Of a stretch of 64,000 nucleotides of DNA, positions 50,901-63,200 are shown piece by piece; positions within the stretch are counted from its first letter, which is position 1, and every line of letters begins with the position of its first letter. Below the pieces are notes generated by a model that was not told where the DNA came from, did no database searches, and worked only from the letters and a program-made list of their open reading frames with translations. The stretch is from NCBI RefSeq assembly GCF_001949145.1, contig NW_019091450.1:992651-1056650 (forward strand), given 5' to 3'. A program made the position numbers and the translations under genes. This DNA comes from Acanthaster planci. Its lineage: Eukaryota; Echinodermata; Asteroidea; Valvatida; Acanthasteridae.

Positions 50901-53855
50901 TACTAAATCGTCTCAGTGCAAAAATGATTAATAGGACCATCAGAGAAATAGGAAATTACGCGTCACAGTTCTAATTTCACCACCTTTCCTAATGATCACG
51001 TTTGCCAACTCAAACATGACAGTTACATACAACCATGCTACCATTGGACAACCTGGACGGCTCTCGAATGTGTATCCTGTTATTATTTTTAAAAGCTGTG
51101 TTCGTCTGACTGTGTTTGGATATTTTTCCATTAAAAAAGAAATACGGTATATGAGTGCAATTAACCCCATTTAATTCATGGACTCCCATTTAAAATATTG
51201 ACATAGTTTTTCACCTGCACATCATGCGATGTCAAAACCTCATGTACCTGATAACCAACCGAAAATGGCAGATATACCCAGTGGCTGTACAAGGTTAAAA
51301 AGAGGTCGCACACGATCAGAGGGCGCCCTGCATATAAAGCAAATTAACTACTATTTTGTGTGTATGCCTCCGTTTCATACAGTCCCCCATACTCGCCGTT
51401 TTTCTTTCTTTTTTTAATCATAAAAGAATTCATGGGGTATTTTTCCTGCTTTGTCACAGAAATTGCCAGACCCAGGGGACCGTATTGCTTCGACTATCTC
51501 AAGCAACAGGTCATCCAGTACTACAAGCAAACAGCAACGACTATTCCAGCGCACCCTACCGTCGAGTCACGTCGTGTAGGTATTGAAGATTTCTCAATTC
51601 CTCTTTGCCTAATAAAAAAGGTCCCTGGGAAAACAAAACAAGGGGCATTGGTGTCATTACCAGAAGGAAGGAGATTTCTGGATGAAGCTGAGACGATTAC
51701 CCTAGATTCCATGGAAGATTTATTCAATCCCCAAAGTGTAGGGGAGATAGATAAGATTCTTCTTTTCGGCGGGGCCGGAATGGGTAAATCTACCCTTTTA
51801 GTCCAAATTGCCCACTCGTGCATTAAACTTCGTCCAAAATCCCCTCTTGCAAGATTCCAACTTGTGCTTCTGATAAAGCTTAGGCAAATGCAGAAGTCCA
51901 GCTGCGTATTGGATGCGATTTTTGACCAGATCCTACCAAACAACACAAACCTTACAAAACACGCAGTGAAGGGGCTCATTGATGAAAAGGAATCGCACAT
52001 TGCTTTCCTGCTGGATGGCTTAGATGAAATTCCATCTGATGTTTTGCATTCCAAGGAGGGTGTGTACAGGGTCGAAGATATCTTAAGCAACAGATGTCTT
52101 AAAACAAGCTTTGTGCTGGTAACAACACGACCACACCTGGTTGACTATGTACTCCAGGGTTACCCAAATTACGCCCAGGTTCAAACAACAGGCTTTACAT
52201 CAGAAAACACGCACAGATATATCAGAACGCAGTTTTCTTATGATCAAGACGGAGAAGCATTAGTTCACCGCCTAGATCACAACAGCTCACTAGAAAAGTT
52301 GTCACATGTACCAATCATTGCTTTGATGCTGTGTGCTGTTTGGAAAAATCAAAAATCACTTCCAGCTCAAATAACTGAATTATACACAGACTTTATCGAG
52401 TCTCTTTTTCGCCGCCGCTCAGTTGATAGTCGGGTAATGGCGGTGGTCGTTAATAGCATGGGTGGTAATGCAATGCAAGGGCTGCTTAACCCTAAGGAGG
52501 AAAGACTCGTTTTTGATCGAAGAGAATTTCAAGAGTGTGGTGAGCCTTTGCTAAATCAGACCTTTGATGTGGGTCTTCTTCAAAGTGAAACAGTCACAAG
52601 TGGTCTGAAAACGAACGTGTTGATTTCCTTCCCACACAAGTCTTTCCAGGAATACGTCGCAGCATGTCACATGGTGAAGTTGCTTGAAGATGGCGCCGAC
52701 CGTTTCCGTCATCAGTTGAAATACATTACAGCAGATAATGTCCTTGATAAGGAATACCTCCTTCGGTTTTGCTGCGGGAGATTAAAGCAGGCTGCTGGTC
52801 TCATCCTGGATCACATAAGAACGATGGAAGGAGACGAGATGCAACTGCAGAGACTGGCTCGGCTGTTATTGTTGGAGTCAGGTACAGCAGATTTTGCTGA
52901 CAAACTAGTCAGACCAAGGAAGGTGTCATGCGAGAGAAGCGAAGATCTGAGGTCATTTAGCTATTACGTTAAGCATGTCCCTCAATCACTTGAAAGTGCA
53001 CACGTTGAAATCAGTTGTAAATCAAAGGAAGACCTCTACCTTTTGGGAGAAATTCTTTTGAGGAGGAATGTTGAGTCGGGGAAGTCCATTTTGGTCTCTT
53101 ATTACATGTCGCACAAGGGGGCAGAAGAACTGCAGCTATTGGAGAGAATACTTAAGAACGAACATGGTAAAATAAACCTGTATGTACACATTGAGCGAGA
53201 GTCGTGGTTTGACTGGATGTGTGTGTCTATGAGCTTTGCCCGCATACAGGAACACGTATCCAGTTTTGCCTTGCGTATGAACCATCGATCACGGGGAGAC
53301 GTTCTCGGTCTACTTAGTGCACTGAAACGATGTAGTTTGATAGCTCTTGTGCTGGATAGCATCGACCTGCGTGGCTGGCTACAGGAGACAGATTTCCCTG
53401 CAACATCAGGCCTGAAATACCTGCAATTCCGTGCTTGCCGATTGCAAGACGATGACTTGAAAGATCTTATCGCAAGCCTTGATGCTGAGCAGGGTTTGAT
53501 CAGCCTTAACATTGGTCGAAACCAATTCAGTTTGAACGGAGTGAGGGCACTCACCGGGCATCTCAAAGGTCTCAGTACTATAGATCAGTTGTGGCTGCAT
53601 GAGATCGGCCTCGATGCGAAAAGTGTTAGGGAGGTAGTAAGTCGAGACATGCCCCACCTGCAGGAGAACGGAGAGGGAAGGTTCGAGAGAAAGGAGAACC
53701 AGGAAGAAAAGGAGAAGAAAGGACTAAAAAAAGAGAGGGTAGAAACACCTTTTGTAATTATCAGTGCAGAAAAACTGATAACGGATGACGAAAGAGAAAG
53801 TGAATACAGATACATACACAGATCAAGACAGCGCTATAGCATAGATGAACTTTAG
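47905..53855 (+). CDS. Intact NLR: tandem death domains, Pro/Ser/Thr linkers, NACHT ATPase, LRR tail
   Basis: The proposed exons are 47905-47926, 48256-48510, 49197-49298, 49539-49742, 50581-50835 and 51460-53855. All introns are phase 1, and the exons sum to 1078 codons with one stop. Domain order: short leader, death domain 1 (residues 8-92), two acidic or Pro/Thr-rich linker exons (93-194), death domain 2 (195-279), NACHT, then short LRRs. In the NACHT part GGAGMGKST (P-loop) falls near residue 385, FLLDGLDE (Walker B) near 465, and a winged-helix-like region follows. At least two LRRs are visible near the end (LNIGRNQFSLNGVRAL, then WLHEIGLDAKSV), followed by a Glu/Lys-rich tail. NLRs are cytosolic sensors that oligomerise through NACHT and signal by death-fold contacts; this is family knowledge. 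The first exon and the linker exons rest on splice sites and phase only, and the first intron after death domain 1 needs a GC donor. Confidence 0.8.
48256..48510 (+). CDS. First death-domain exon of the plus-strand NLR
   Basis: The exon is 255 nt, the same length and phase as the two other death-domain exons, and starts after CATTCACAG. It encodes GISESTLRTISEKLG, then WEKLMEYLGLS and MLVKWRRKQ, and is the most divergent of the three. If it ends at the homologous point, the donor is AAAG/GCAGGT, that is GC rather than GT. A GT donor four bases further (GGCAG/GTCC) would break phase with the next exon. Reading through gives a stop after eight further residues, so a short death-domain-only product is another possibility. 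Confidence 0.75.
49197..49742 (+). CDS. Two linker exons of the plus-strand NLR
   Basis: Exons 49197-49298 (102 nt) and 49539-49742 (204 nt) each begin after an AG and end at GTGAGT, and both are phase 1 at both ends. They encode disordered sequence. The first is Ala/Ser/Glu-rich; the second contains two similar Pro/Ala/Thr-rich units (around APLLTSD and PALLVTSDD) and ends in an acidic, Gln-rich stretch. They space the two death domains by about 100 residues. No homology is known to me; support comes from consensus splice sites and unbroken phase. Confidence 0.6.
50581..50835 (+). CDS. Second death-domain exon of the plus-strand NLR
   Basis: This 255-nt exon runs from TTGGCAG to GTCAG/GTATCG, phase 1 at both sides, and encodes GISDSVLRRVAEKLG through MLVKWRRKQ and EDIAEEMSG. 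It is nearly the same as the death domain of the minus-strand pseudogene, so these two are probably the ancestral pair, with the 48-kb copy either older or recruited separately. It joins the NACHT exon at 51460 in phase. Confidence 0.85.
51460..53855 (+). CDS. NACHT-LRR exon of the plus-strand NLR
   Basis: This single large exon starts after TTTGTCACAG and continues in phase 1 from the second death domain. It codes for 798 residues after the shared first codon. Visible motifs are EIARPRGPYC at the start, P-loop GGAGMGKST, Walker B FLLDGLDEIPS, TTRPHLVDYVL, and SFQEYVAACHMVKLLEDG at the winged-helix end. A linker and short LRRs with the LxxLxLxxN-like pattern follow. The C-terminal 70 residues are mostly Glu, Lys and Arg. 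The frame is open throughout. Bases 51996-52237 have no mismatch to the pseudogene on the other strand. Confidence 0.9.
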
Positions 53856-53913
53856 ATGGAGTAGACATGAATTCTGTATTCTTCTCCTCTAAGTCTAACG
53901 GAGACATATACAG

Positions 53914-54119
53914 GTTCGAGAGAAAGAAATCGGGAACAATCAGTGACTGAAGTAGCCTCAAGAGCAAGTGAAATAGAAAGAGAAGAAATAAGAGCCATGA
54001 AAGAATCAAAGGAAGAAATAAGCGGGGAAGAAGAAACTTTTAATGAAATATCGTGGAAACTGTCAAATGTAATATTTGTTACTGTTTATATCATTTTTCT
54101 AGATTCAGAACGTATGTAA
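53914..54119 (+). other. Possible alternative 3' exon of the plus-strand NLR
   Basis: After TATACAG at 53913 the phase-1 frame is open for 67 codons to TAA at 54117. It encodes a Glu/Arg/Ser-rich segment, then NVIFVTVYIIFL and a short end. AATAAA (54118-54123) overlaps the stop, as a polyadenylation signal would. The start (GTTCGAGAGAAAG) repeats sequence from the main exon at about 53678, so it may be a partial duplication. A donor in the right phase exists in the main exon tail (GAGAAA/GTGAAT), but it is weak. Confidence 0.3.
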
Positions 54120-54123
54120 TAAA
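54118..54123 (+). promoter_or_regulatory. Candidate polyadenylation signal of the NLR gene
   Basis: The hexamer AATAAA lies about 260 bases after the NLR stop codon. It is the first canonical hexamer I see downstream. Confidence 0.4.
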
Positions 54124-54832
54124 AAAACTGGAGCTGGCTACAGTAACAGTTAAATACAAATCTAAGAAGTAGGAGGCCTCTAACGTTTCTATCCTAGCGG
54201 AATCCTTCTCAAAGGTAAAATGACAACTGGACAGAGATAAATTAGTAAGCAAAGAATCAAACAAGCATGGACGAATGCAGAAAGACAAAAGGAAGGGGTG
54301 AGAAACCTGGTTGCTGGATAAAGAAGCGGGAGATAAAGGGGGTTTAGATTCAGTCCCTTTGCTGGTGTTTAATGACTTTCACTTGTGGCGTTCATCATTC
54401 AACTTCAAGCAAATGTGCATGGGGGCCTGGCCAAATAGAAGCCACGTCTATTTGCCGGCCTCCATAGGTCATCACTTGTAATCCGATTTCTTAATTATCT
54501 CACAGTCTCAAATGTTTTAACTATTTACCCGGGCCAAAACATAGGTTGAGAATCAACCCAACCTGGTAATGCAGTATTTGGGTATTGCCCAGTAATACTA
54601 TACTGTTGATGAATTGTTTTTCATTTGTCACTGTTCATAAATAATAAACAAAAGAATCTTAGGAATGAGTAATAACATAACTATGGTAGCGTTGTATTTA
54701 GCTTTTGAGGCCGATTATCAGATAATCGAAAGTTGTGTTCTAGCTATAAAGCTACATCTATAAATGATGCCTGTTGCGCGCATCTATGCTTGTGCACAAA
54801 CTTGAACTTTTACAGGTTTTTTTTTACGGGTA
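54124..54832. other. NLR 3' flank
   Basis: AT-rich sequence with no supported exon or repeat before the LINE remnant. Confidence 0.5.
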
Positions 54833-55630
54833 TCAGCGTATCTGCGTTGCCTGAGCAGTGTGTACTTGGAGGGGAGACCGGCTTGTTCAAGGACTTGAGT
54901 GTTGGTCACTTTGTCCCTCCATGTGATGCCCAGGATGCAACGAAATCAGCCTAAGTGGAAGCTGTTCGGCTTTCTCTCTTGTTTGGCATAGGATAACCAC
55001 GTTTCACTGCCGTGTGCTGATGATGCACGCTTGGTACACTGCCATTTTGGTAGCTGCTGTCAGCTTTGAGTTCTCCCATACACGGGGCGTGAGACGGCCC
55101 AGCGTTGTTGCAGCTTTCCCAATGCGCTGGCTGATCTCAATGTCGAGGAACAGGTTGTCACTGATGGTGGAGCCGAGGTATGTGAACTGGTGGACAACAT
55201 CCAGCTCGTAGTTGTCGATGGTGATGGCTGGCGGGCTGTCCACATCTTGGCCCATCACGTTGGTCTTTTTCAGGCTGATGGTGAGTCCAAAGTCCTTGCA
55301 AGCCTGCGAGAACCTGTCCATGAGATGCTGGAGTTGCTGTTCGGTGTGTGATGTGAACGCAGCATCGTCAGCGAAGAGCATGTCTCTGATGAGGGTCATT
55401 CGCAATTAGGTTTTTGCTTTTAGCCTAGAGAGGCTGAAGAGGCGACCATCGCTTCTGGTGTGGAGATACACATCCTCGCTGAATGCTCCAAAAGCATGCC
55501 TCAGCAAGAGGGAGAATAAGAAGTCAAAGAGGGTGGGCGCCAGGACACAGCCTTGTTTTACTCCGCTCCTGACATCAAAGGAGTCTGACAGGCTGCCCTC
55601 GTACTGGATGGTTGCCTTCATATTGTCGTG
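54833..55630 (-). mobile_element. Non-LTR retrotransposon (LINE) reverse-transcriptase remnant
   Basis: The minus strand encodes RT segments in two frames: SGVKQGCVLAPTLFDF (palm), then MLFADDAA (the active-site YADD box with Phe), LTISLKKTNVMGQD and FTYLGSTISDN. A further part towards 54833 continues past a stop. This set of motifs is typical of LINE endonuclease-RT proteins. The endonuclease part and the 5' half are absent and the frame is broken, so it is a dead, 5'-truncated copy. It sits about 0.7 kb after the intact NLR gene. Confidence 0.85.
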
Positions 55631-58600
55631 GAACAACAACAACAAGAAGTTAGCAATCTTGTAATTTGGTTATTGCTTACATCTTAACGGTCAGGCATAT
55701 TAATTCCTGTAGAATCTTTCCCATCGTGCCTGTCTTTCGAGTGGCAAAGACTTCTACCCTCTTCCCCTAAATCCAATTAGCAACAAAATGCTCTGTTTGG
55801 TACACATAACATAACCATACTTCTCTTATACTTGCATTCTTTGGAGAGTCTATGCTATTGTATATTATACGTCATAGAACATAAATCTGATGGAATTAAT
55901 TGGTGGCTTGTTTATTGTTGAGGAGGTGCTAGTAAAATGAAAATATACCCACACTAACAGTGATTCTAATTTCATAATTACTTTATACCAACGCACCAAC
56001 CCAGATATTCTCAACTTGATATCTACGAGAATATGCACGATGATATTAATTGTAGGTGGGAGTACATTTGAAGGGTTTTAAATCCTCAATGTTATTGTAC
56101 GACATCTCTGTGGGTGTCCACTTAATTTAGGAACATAAAGTGTACGATTAGTTTTACAAGCCATTTCTGTAAACCATTTAAAGTGTAACATGTTAGAACT
56201 GTATAGTAAACAGAATTACTGACTTCCTCTTTAGAAACCAGTTATCGGAGCCCTTTCTCCTTGTTTTCTTTCTGCTCTAGGGGGAGAGTACAGAGTATCT
56301 AAAGTGTGGGAAAATTCAATATATATATCAAAACCACATTGATGGTGCAATCCGCTCAACAGTTACATTAGACCCTAGTCTAATGTTCAAGTGAAATTGT
56401 CGCATCTGTTTTGTGTTTCGTTTTGCGATGGTTTTAACTATAGTTTTAAACATTTTTGAAGCAGTCAGCTGTGCTGCCTCATTTACATATCACTCAAATT
56501 AAGGAAAAACATCGTTTATTATTTTCCTTAAAGGTCGGGTGACAGTTTGTGAAAAGCCAAACAAACTAAAAATTGTGAAGACAGATCAAGTATTTGTGCT
56601 TCAAAGTTTAACGCAATTTCGCTGCAAATGGTTCGTAATGGATAATTTGCTCCTCTTTGTGTAAGGTGTCTCCTGTTTGTACTGCCATGTAGTTATATGA
56701 GCCACAATTTAGACTTTATCAATGCAAATAAAGTATGAATTTTAAAACTATATTTACTCACTTTGTAAAGTGTACACAATACTGTAGATTATTTGCTACT
56801 GCTATCCTGTGAGCATCGACTGCGTTGCATTGTGTACACTCCTGTTGTATCTGTGGTAATAAATATCGTACGGTTTCTACATTGTTTGTTTTTGCAAAGT
56901 AGATATTTTCTAAATAGTCCTGAGGTCTGATATTTCATTTCCGGTGTAATGTAATTTTGTGGATATGTTCCAAGTAGACAAAATATCCAATTCTTATTAT
57001 TATCCCCTCTTTATTTTTGCACGAAACAGTTTGTAGACGAATCCAGTAACTTGGGAAATGTCATCAGTGCTCATTTGCAGTGGCTCGCTGCTCCGCAAAA
57101 GTTGCACCATAAAACCCAACACCATCAAAACCAACAAATTTTTCCATCCTCAAAGGGTGCTATCAAATATGCCAATTGGAACTACGCTGCAATCATATCG
57201 AGTGTAAACAATGAGAACTTGTAGCACTACTAAGATTAACACTTTAATTTATAATCACTTCTCACATAAAGTATCAAAGCAGATTTAGACTTAGTGGAAA
57301 AGTAGAGGTTAATAAAATCTCATTTTTTGGCACAAGTCAGAACTGAGACAATGTGGCTTATTGTCTTTAACTGTGTTACTTTTTAGTGGAAAAAAACTGA
57401 GAAATTTATTGAAGTGGGATTTCAATCACCGTCTTCCTGTGCTGGCACTCTACCAATGAGGTTCAAAGCGGTATGCGGTTCTAGTTTGTCAATATTTTTT
57501 TCAAACGAAAATGGCAAATCCCAAAAAAGGATTTTTTTTCGATCGAGGTTTCCCCTTCCACTTTATTACATTTTTTTAATTCCAAGCACTTTTAATGTAA
57601 CAGAAACTGTTCAAAATTTTGAGTTACTAACATGTTAATAAAACATAAAAACATACAATAAGTGCACTAGTGACACAGAGCAAGCTATTTCAAAGATGAA
57701 TTCCGCATTTACACTGCCCTCAGAGTACTCTATTGCAATTCGCATACACAACAAATTGACACCCTCAGTGACTTGCTGGCTTCTAGAAGGGTTGTCCACA
57801 CCGGTTGAATAATTTATCGCGGCCCCGTCGACAGCTTCGGGCTTAGAAAGGGCTGCATAGCCTATTAGGGGACACATCACCAGAATAATTGATAATGTTG
57901 ATGCGTATGTCTTTTGCCAATGAGGGCCAGCTGGCCCAGGCGGCACTCCCGGGAGCCCTGCCCTCTTTTGAAACAGGCCTGATTATCCCCATTTCATTCA
58001 CACATCTTCTGAGCAATGACTACCTTGGTATACGGCCCTTGTGATGTGTAATAATGCTGCACAAGTTGCATTTATAGCATACATGGATCTGCCTCTGTAG
58101 GTAAACACTTCTTTAACTTGCTTGGATTTCTAGGTGAATGTTTCTTATCTTGCTTTGCCATAATTATGTCCACCAAAGAGTTGTACCATCAAGAACTGCT
58201 ACGATATACTTGAGCTTGAGCCCTTTGGAGATGATTGGGAACGTGGCTTTAATATCTTCGTACTCATACCAAGTTTTCTGTGCATAGACTCTTTCCTTTA
58301 GTATTGGGAACATTCGTCTCAGTTAAACAGTTTATTCACGCCCTTTTCAGGTGGTCATATTTATTATCTGATCCATGGGCGTCGCAAAGGGAGGCAAGAT
58401 GGGGCAATTGCCCTCCCCCTCCTTTAAAAATTGGGTAACATCAAAACAAGGTGGAAAAAAGAAGAAGTAAAAAGACATTAGAGAGGAAATGACATAAATG
58501 TCACGGATTTGCTTTAAAGATATGGCCCGTCCACCCTTTCATGGGTTTATCATAAATTATTAATTCTTATCTGTCCCTAGATTTGTTTTATTTTTTCCCA

Positions 58601-58655
58601 TAGCAGGTCGAAAAATTGTTTACTACCTTGGAAAAGAAAACCTGCTGACGCCCCT
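55631..58655. other. AT-rich intergenic DNA
   Basis: I see no gene, RNA or clear repeat here. Confidence 0.5.
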
Positions 58656-60243
58656 GATCTACGGAAGCGTATAAGGGCCACTTGTAAAAAGTTTTTGTTT
58701 GGAGATACTATCTCGCCACGGCGAGTTACTATCACGCTGCGACGACTTGCTATCTCGCCGAGGCGAGTTGCTATCTCGCTGTGGCAGTTAGCTAAAACAA
58801 GCTCAACTCCCTGCATATTAAGACTCAGTCTAGATACCAGACCCAATGATTCTGACTACTCTTCTAATCAAGGGTCCTGTATCACCCAGTGTCGACATGA
58901 CCAACACTACCCCAGATTTCCGAGAATAGTCGAACTATTCCGAACATAACCTGTCCATATTAAATTCAGTTTAATGGCAACACTTTTTCTTTAATGCTCC
59001 TTTAATGGTAAAAATTGTTACAAAGATTAAAATGAATAAAATTGGTAGCCAGATGAGTGAAGGGAGACGAAAAGGACCATTCGGAGGGTATCGGTAATAT
59101 TCGGGTATTTCCGACTGCGTCTGTACTAAGAATTTTGTGAACTGTCCGGTTTATGTCGGTCGGAGTACTCCCCAATTACGAAGCAGAACTAGGGTCGAAA
59201 AGACTGGAACATTTTTGATAAATGGAAAGCAATTTTTTTAGTTGAAGATGTTTCAAAGCGAATGTCACTTTTTAAAATTCGTAATTTAGAAGTTTGGAAT
59301 AGATTTTTCAAAAGCGGAACGAAATTTTAAAGATTTAATACATTTTTTCTAGATTCGAATGAAGTTTCAAAGAGTAGATGAACTTTCATTGACGCAGCGT
59401 ACTTTTTAGATTCCAAGGAATTTTAAAAGAACGTGAACTTACAAATTCAAAAAAGAAATGGAACGAATTTTTAAAGTCTCAACTTTTTTTTAGATTGAAA
59501 TAAAATATTTTGTACAGAATAGACTGAACATGTTTTGGAAATGGAAACAATTTTTCAGCGTAAAGCAGCTATTCGGTGCACGTATTTTACACATGCCATC
59601 TTAATGAAAGAGCATCCAAATTAACATAAATTCACATTTATTTGCAACCGGTTTTAGAAAAATATATACTAAACGTCTAAAATACGAGCTTTTTAAAAAA
59701 AATTATATTCGCTTAAAACACATTAGATTTAAAACTAAAAAGCAGCCAATTTAACCGAAACATGTATTTTACCCTAATTCTACTTTGCAGTGGATGGCGT
59801 ACTCCAACCATCATATCACGGACAGTTCACAAAATTCTTGGTACAGACGCGGCCGGAACGATACCATGTGAATGGTCTTTTTCCTCTCCCATTCGATTTG
59901 AATACCAATTTTAATCTTTGTAACACTTTTTGTAATAGTTTTGAGGAGCATGAAAGAAAAGGTGTTGACATTAAACTGAATTTAATATGGACAAGGATAA
60001 GTTCGGAATGGTTCGACTATTCCCCGACATCTGGGGGAGTGTTGGTCATGTCGACACTGGGTGATACAGGACCCTTGATTAGAAGAGTAGTCAGAATCAT
60101 TGGGTCTGGTGTCAAGACTGAATATTCATATATGCGAGATAGTACGGTAAGTCGCCGCGGCGAGATAAATAACTCGCCGCGGCGAGATAGTATATCGCAC
60201 AAGTTTTTTTGCAAGTGGCCCTTATTTACTTCCGTAATGATCT
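58656..60243. mobile_element. 1.6-kb foldback element with palindrome array in its arms
   Basis: Inverted arms lie at about 58656-58949 and 59996-60243, with a 73-bp core that matches without difference (ACCAGACCCAATGATTCTGA and following). Near the outer side each arm has CTCGCC-GGCGAG palindromes separated by TAT or TAA: four, partly decayed, on the left and two on the right. The 1-kb middle is AT-rich without an intact transposase. It is a non-autonomous DNA element or foldback. Confidence 0.75.
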
Positions 60244-63200
60244 GATCATAAATAAATTGGTTTATATTTTCAGGTACACCGCCCACACATCTTTTAAAAG
60301 TCTGTACAAGTTGGTCCGGTTTAGGGTTCACGAAACCCCGACTCCGCCGGGCACAACAGAAAGATACGAGTCCTGCCCATGAGAACCTATGTAACTCTGC
60401 CATTTCTCCAATATATCCCCTCCTCTTTACTGACCCTCGTTCCCTCATCACACTGAGCTGAGCAAACAACTTGTTTTTCCACATTTTCAAAAGGCATGAC
60501 TCCTGCAGTGAACAAAAGCCGAACTCCTTACTCTGAAATATTGCTTTCGGTAACTTCGTTTTTTGTTTCGTGTGAATTCCAGCAGAATATAATAAACGCA
60601 CTTTCCCTCCACATTTGTCAACAATACAATGTCCCTGAGCCATTTCTCTGACTGGGAAGGATCCAGCTTATACTTTAGAGGTTGAGCCAGTGTCAGGGAA
60701 ATGTTATCAGGTACTATCCGCGTGTCCACAAAGCAAGCAACAAAACCTCTAACCCACCTGCAAATCCCTCCAACTCACTCGAGGGTGATTAAAACAAGCA
60801 CAAAAATGACCTAAACGAATACAGATACGAAGACAACGGAAAAGAAAAACGTTGTCATCTGCATCGTTTTTCCATCAAGGTTTGTGTAAAACACGCAATG
60901 CAAATGAAAATGTTAAAGGCTTTACATTCCACTTTTAAGACACGGTTGAGGGCAAAACTGACCTGCATGAGAAAAATATGTATTTTTCTACTTAGATGAA
61001 AGGAACTACTTTTAACCAAGCTATATTGGGTCAGACATACATTTTATAAGATTGTTTATCCTTTGGAAGCAGCATCACTTCAATATTCACTCAGGTGCCT
61101 TGTATATTTTTGTTATGATGCCCGCTCTCAGGCGATACGTGCCATGAAAGCAATGTAAGTTAAAACCTGAAAATGGATCACTGGCCCTAGGCCTAAAACC
61201 AATTAAATCACTTTGCGTTTGACAGGTATAATCAGCCCCAGCTGCAAATTGTTTTCGGCATTACTTTAATGAGTCAGGAGCTCTGTCTCATTTCTATAGC
61301 ACTATTAGGCGACATGCACTGTCGAACACCATCTCGAGTGATTTGAGACGATCGTGTTACAAACAATAATTTTTACTTTACTGCACGGTACGGCTTGTGC
61401 AGTGAACGAAAGTAGGTTCTGATAGCGGTTTGCAACTTCATGTATCTCTCAGATTCAAGGAACACGTTCTTTTAATGTTTTTAGCTAATAATGATTACCC
61501 ATTGACATCAAAACCAAGTTGCAACAATGTAGAATCTGAAGACAAAGGGTTTAGGGTATTTTTAATGTCCCAACATTGTTCAAAGCAGACTAAATTGAAT
61601 ACTTACAACGCCAAACATGGTACGATATTGACTTCGATTCTGCCAGATGTAAAGGAAGAACCACTGATTCACTGTGGTCAAAATGTGACCATCATATACA
61701 TTATTTAAATATTACAACTAGTTCTTTTGGTGCAAAACTACAATTCTCACCAATTTTTTTTTTGCTGTCGAGAGCTACAGTATGGAATTTTTCTCAGATG
61801 CGCTGCTAATTCCCTTTCCCTGGTACCCTGAAACTCAAAGTTGCTCCCTCGAGTCCCTAGTTGGCTGCATGACCTCTGTCCACAACAGAAACACGATGGC
61901 ATCAACACTGTGTTGTGTATATATCGGTCCAACGGACAATGTTGCAAGCCAAGAAGTCTATGTGCGCCTGTCTCACCCATGAGGGTAGCTTATCAAATGG
62001 ATAATTGAAAAGAATATGTGCGTCCTTTCTAGTTTCGGTCTGAGGGAGCTTTTGTAATCATACGTGAAGGGCTTTCGGTATCATTCAGGGTTAGGTGTTT
62101 GTGGTTGTTTTGATTCTTTTGTCTCAGACGTTAAGCTACAAATGTACTTCCAAAGCAGCACAATGAAGTTAGAGAGTGGACCTGAGTGGTGTATTGGCTA
62201 CCATAAAACAGTCGTATCGAACTGTAAAATAGTTTCGGACATGACTGGGAACTCCGGGAAATGATGTGGTGATGAGTTTTCTGCATGGAGAAAAGGTTAA
62301 CAAGCAGTTTCTTCTATTTCAAAGGATGGATTTGCGCAAGGGAGATGTAAATTAATTTTGGATTTTTGCCCTGCCCGACATGCATTTTAACACTGTATGC
62401 TCAGTGTATGCCTCCGAGGGCTTGTGAAAAAAGTCAAATGTTCGGGGGTTGATTCAATAGCCCTTCCCTTTATCAAAGAGGCGCCAGATTTGTTGCCTCC
62501 ATCCCCCGCGTTTATCAAGTAATTTTGGAAAAGGAAGTATATTTTTCACATTTCGTTTGCATGGAGTAGATCTTTGTCACCCTAGGTTTTAGAAACAAAG
62601 TTTCTGTTTTGAAACAAATCGTTTTATAATATAACCTGACAGGTTATATGAATCGACACAAGAGGATGACTTGGGGCAAAGTTGTACTGTAGTTGATGTG
62701 GTTTATTCGGCTGGCTTGATGTTCGGCTCTCTCTGCCTGATTGTCAGATCTAATAGTTGGATTTTATACATTTACTGGAAATTCCATTTTTCATCCATCA
62801 TACAAGTTTCCTTGCCTTATTAGGTACTGGCTACTAGTCCTTTGAATATTAATACAGCGTGAATGAATATGTTTGGTTCATTTGGATTTGAGAGTAGGGC
62901 TAGTCGAATTAATGAATACTGACTTTCCTTATAGGGCCAGTGGACTGCCTCAATGGCCCGGTCCAGCCCTGGTTTCCTCGTCAAGGGCCTTGTAGTTAAA
63001 CTAGCCATTCCTTAAGTGAGTCTCACTACTTGGAAAGCGGTTCTACTCTTGAAGGTCAATCCGTGCAACTTAAGTAGCAATAAAGCAGATGGTATTGTAA
63101 CATGGTGATAATGTTGTCCAGGTTTGTTTTTATGAGGTATATTTTAGAACGGTTTTTATGCTGTATAAATCAAACAAATAGATATTATATTACAAATAGA

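Noticed and set aside
51521-53815. Long minus-strand frames opposite the NACHT exon
   Set aside because: Antisense shadows of the NLR coding exon.
60017-60643. 208-codon minus-strand open frame with a real ATG
   Set aside because: It runs into the arm of the foldback element, shows no family resemblance and overlaps another open frame of similar quality; likely chance.
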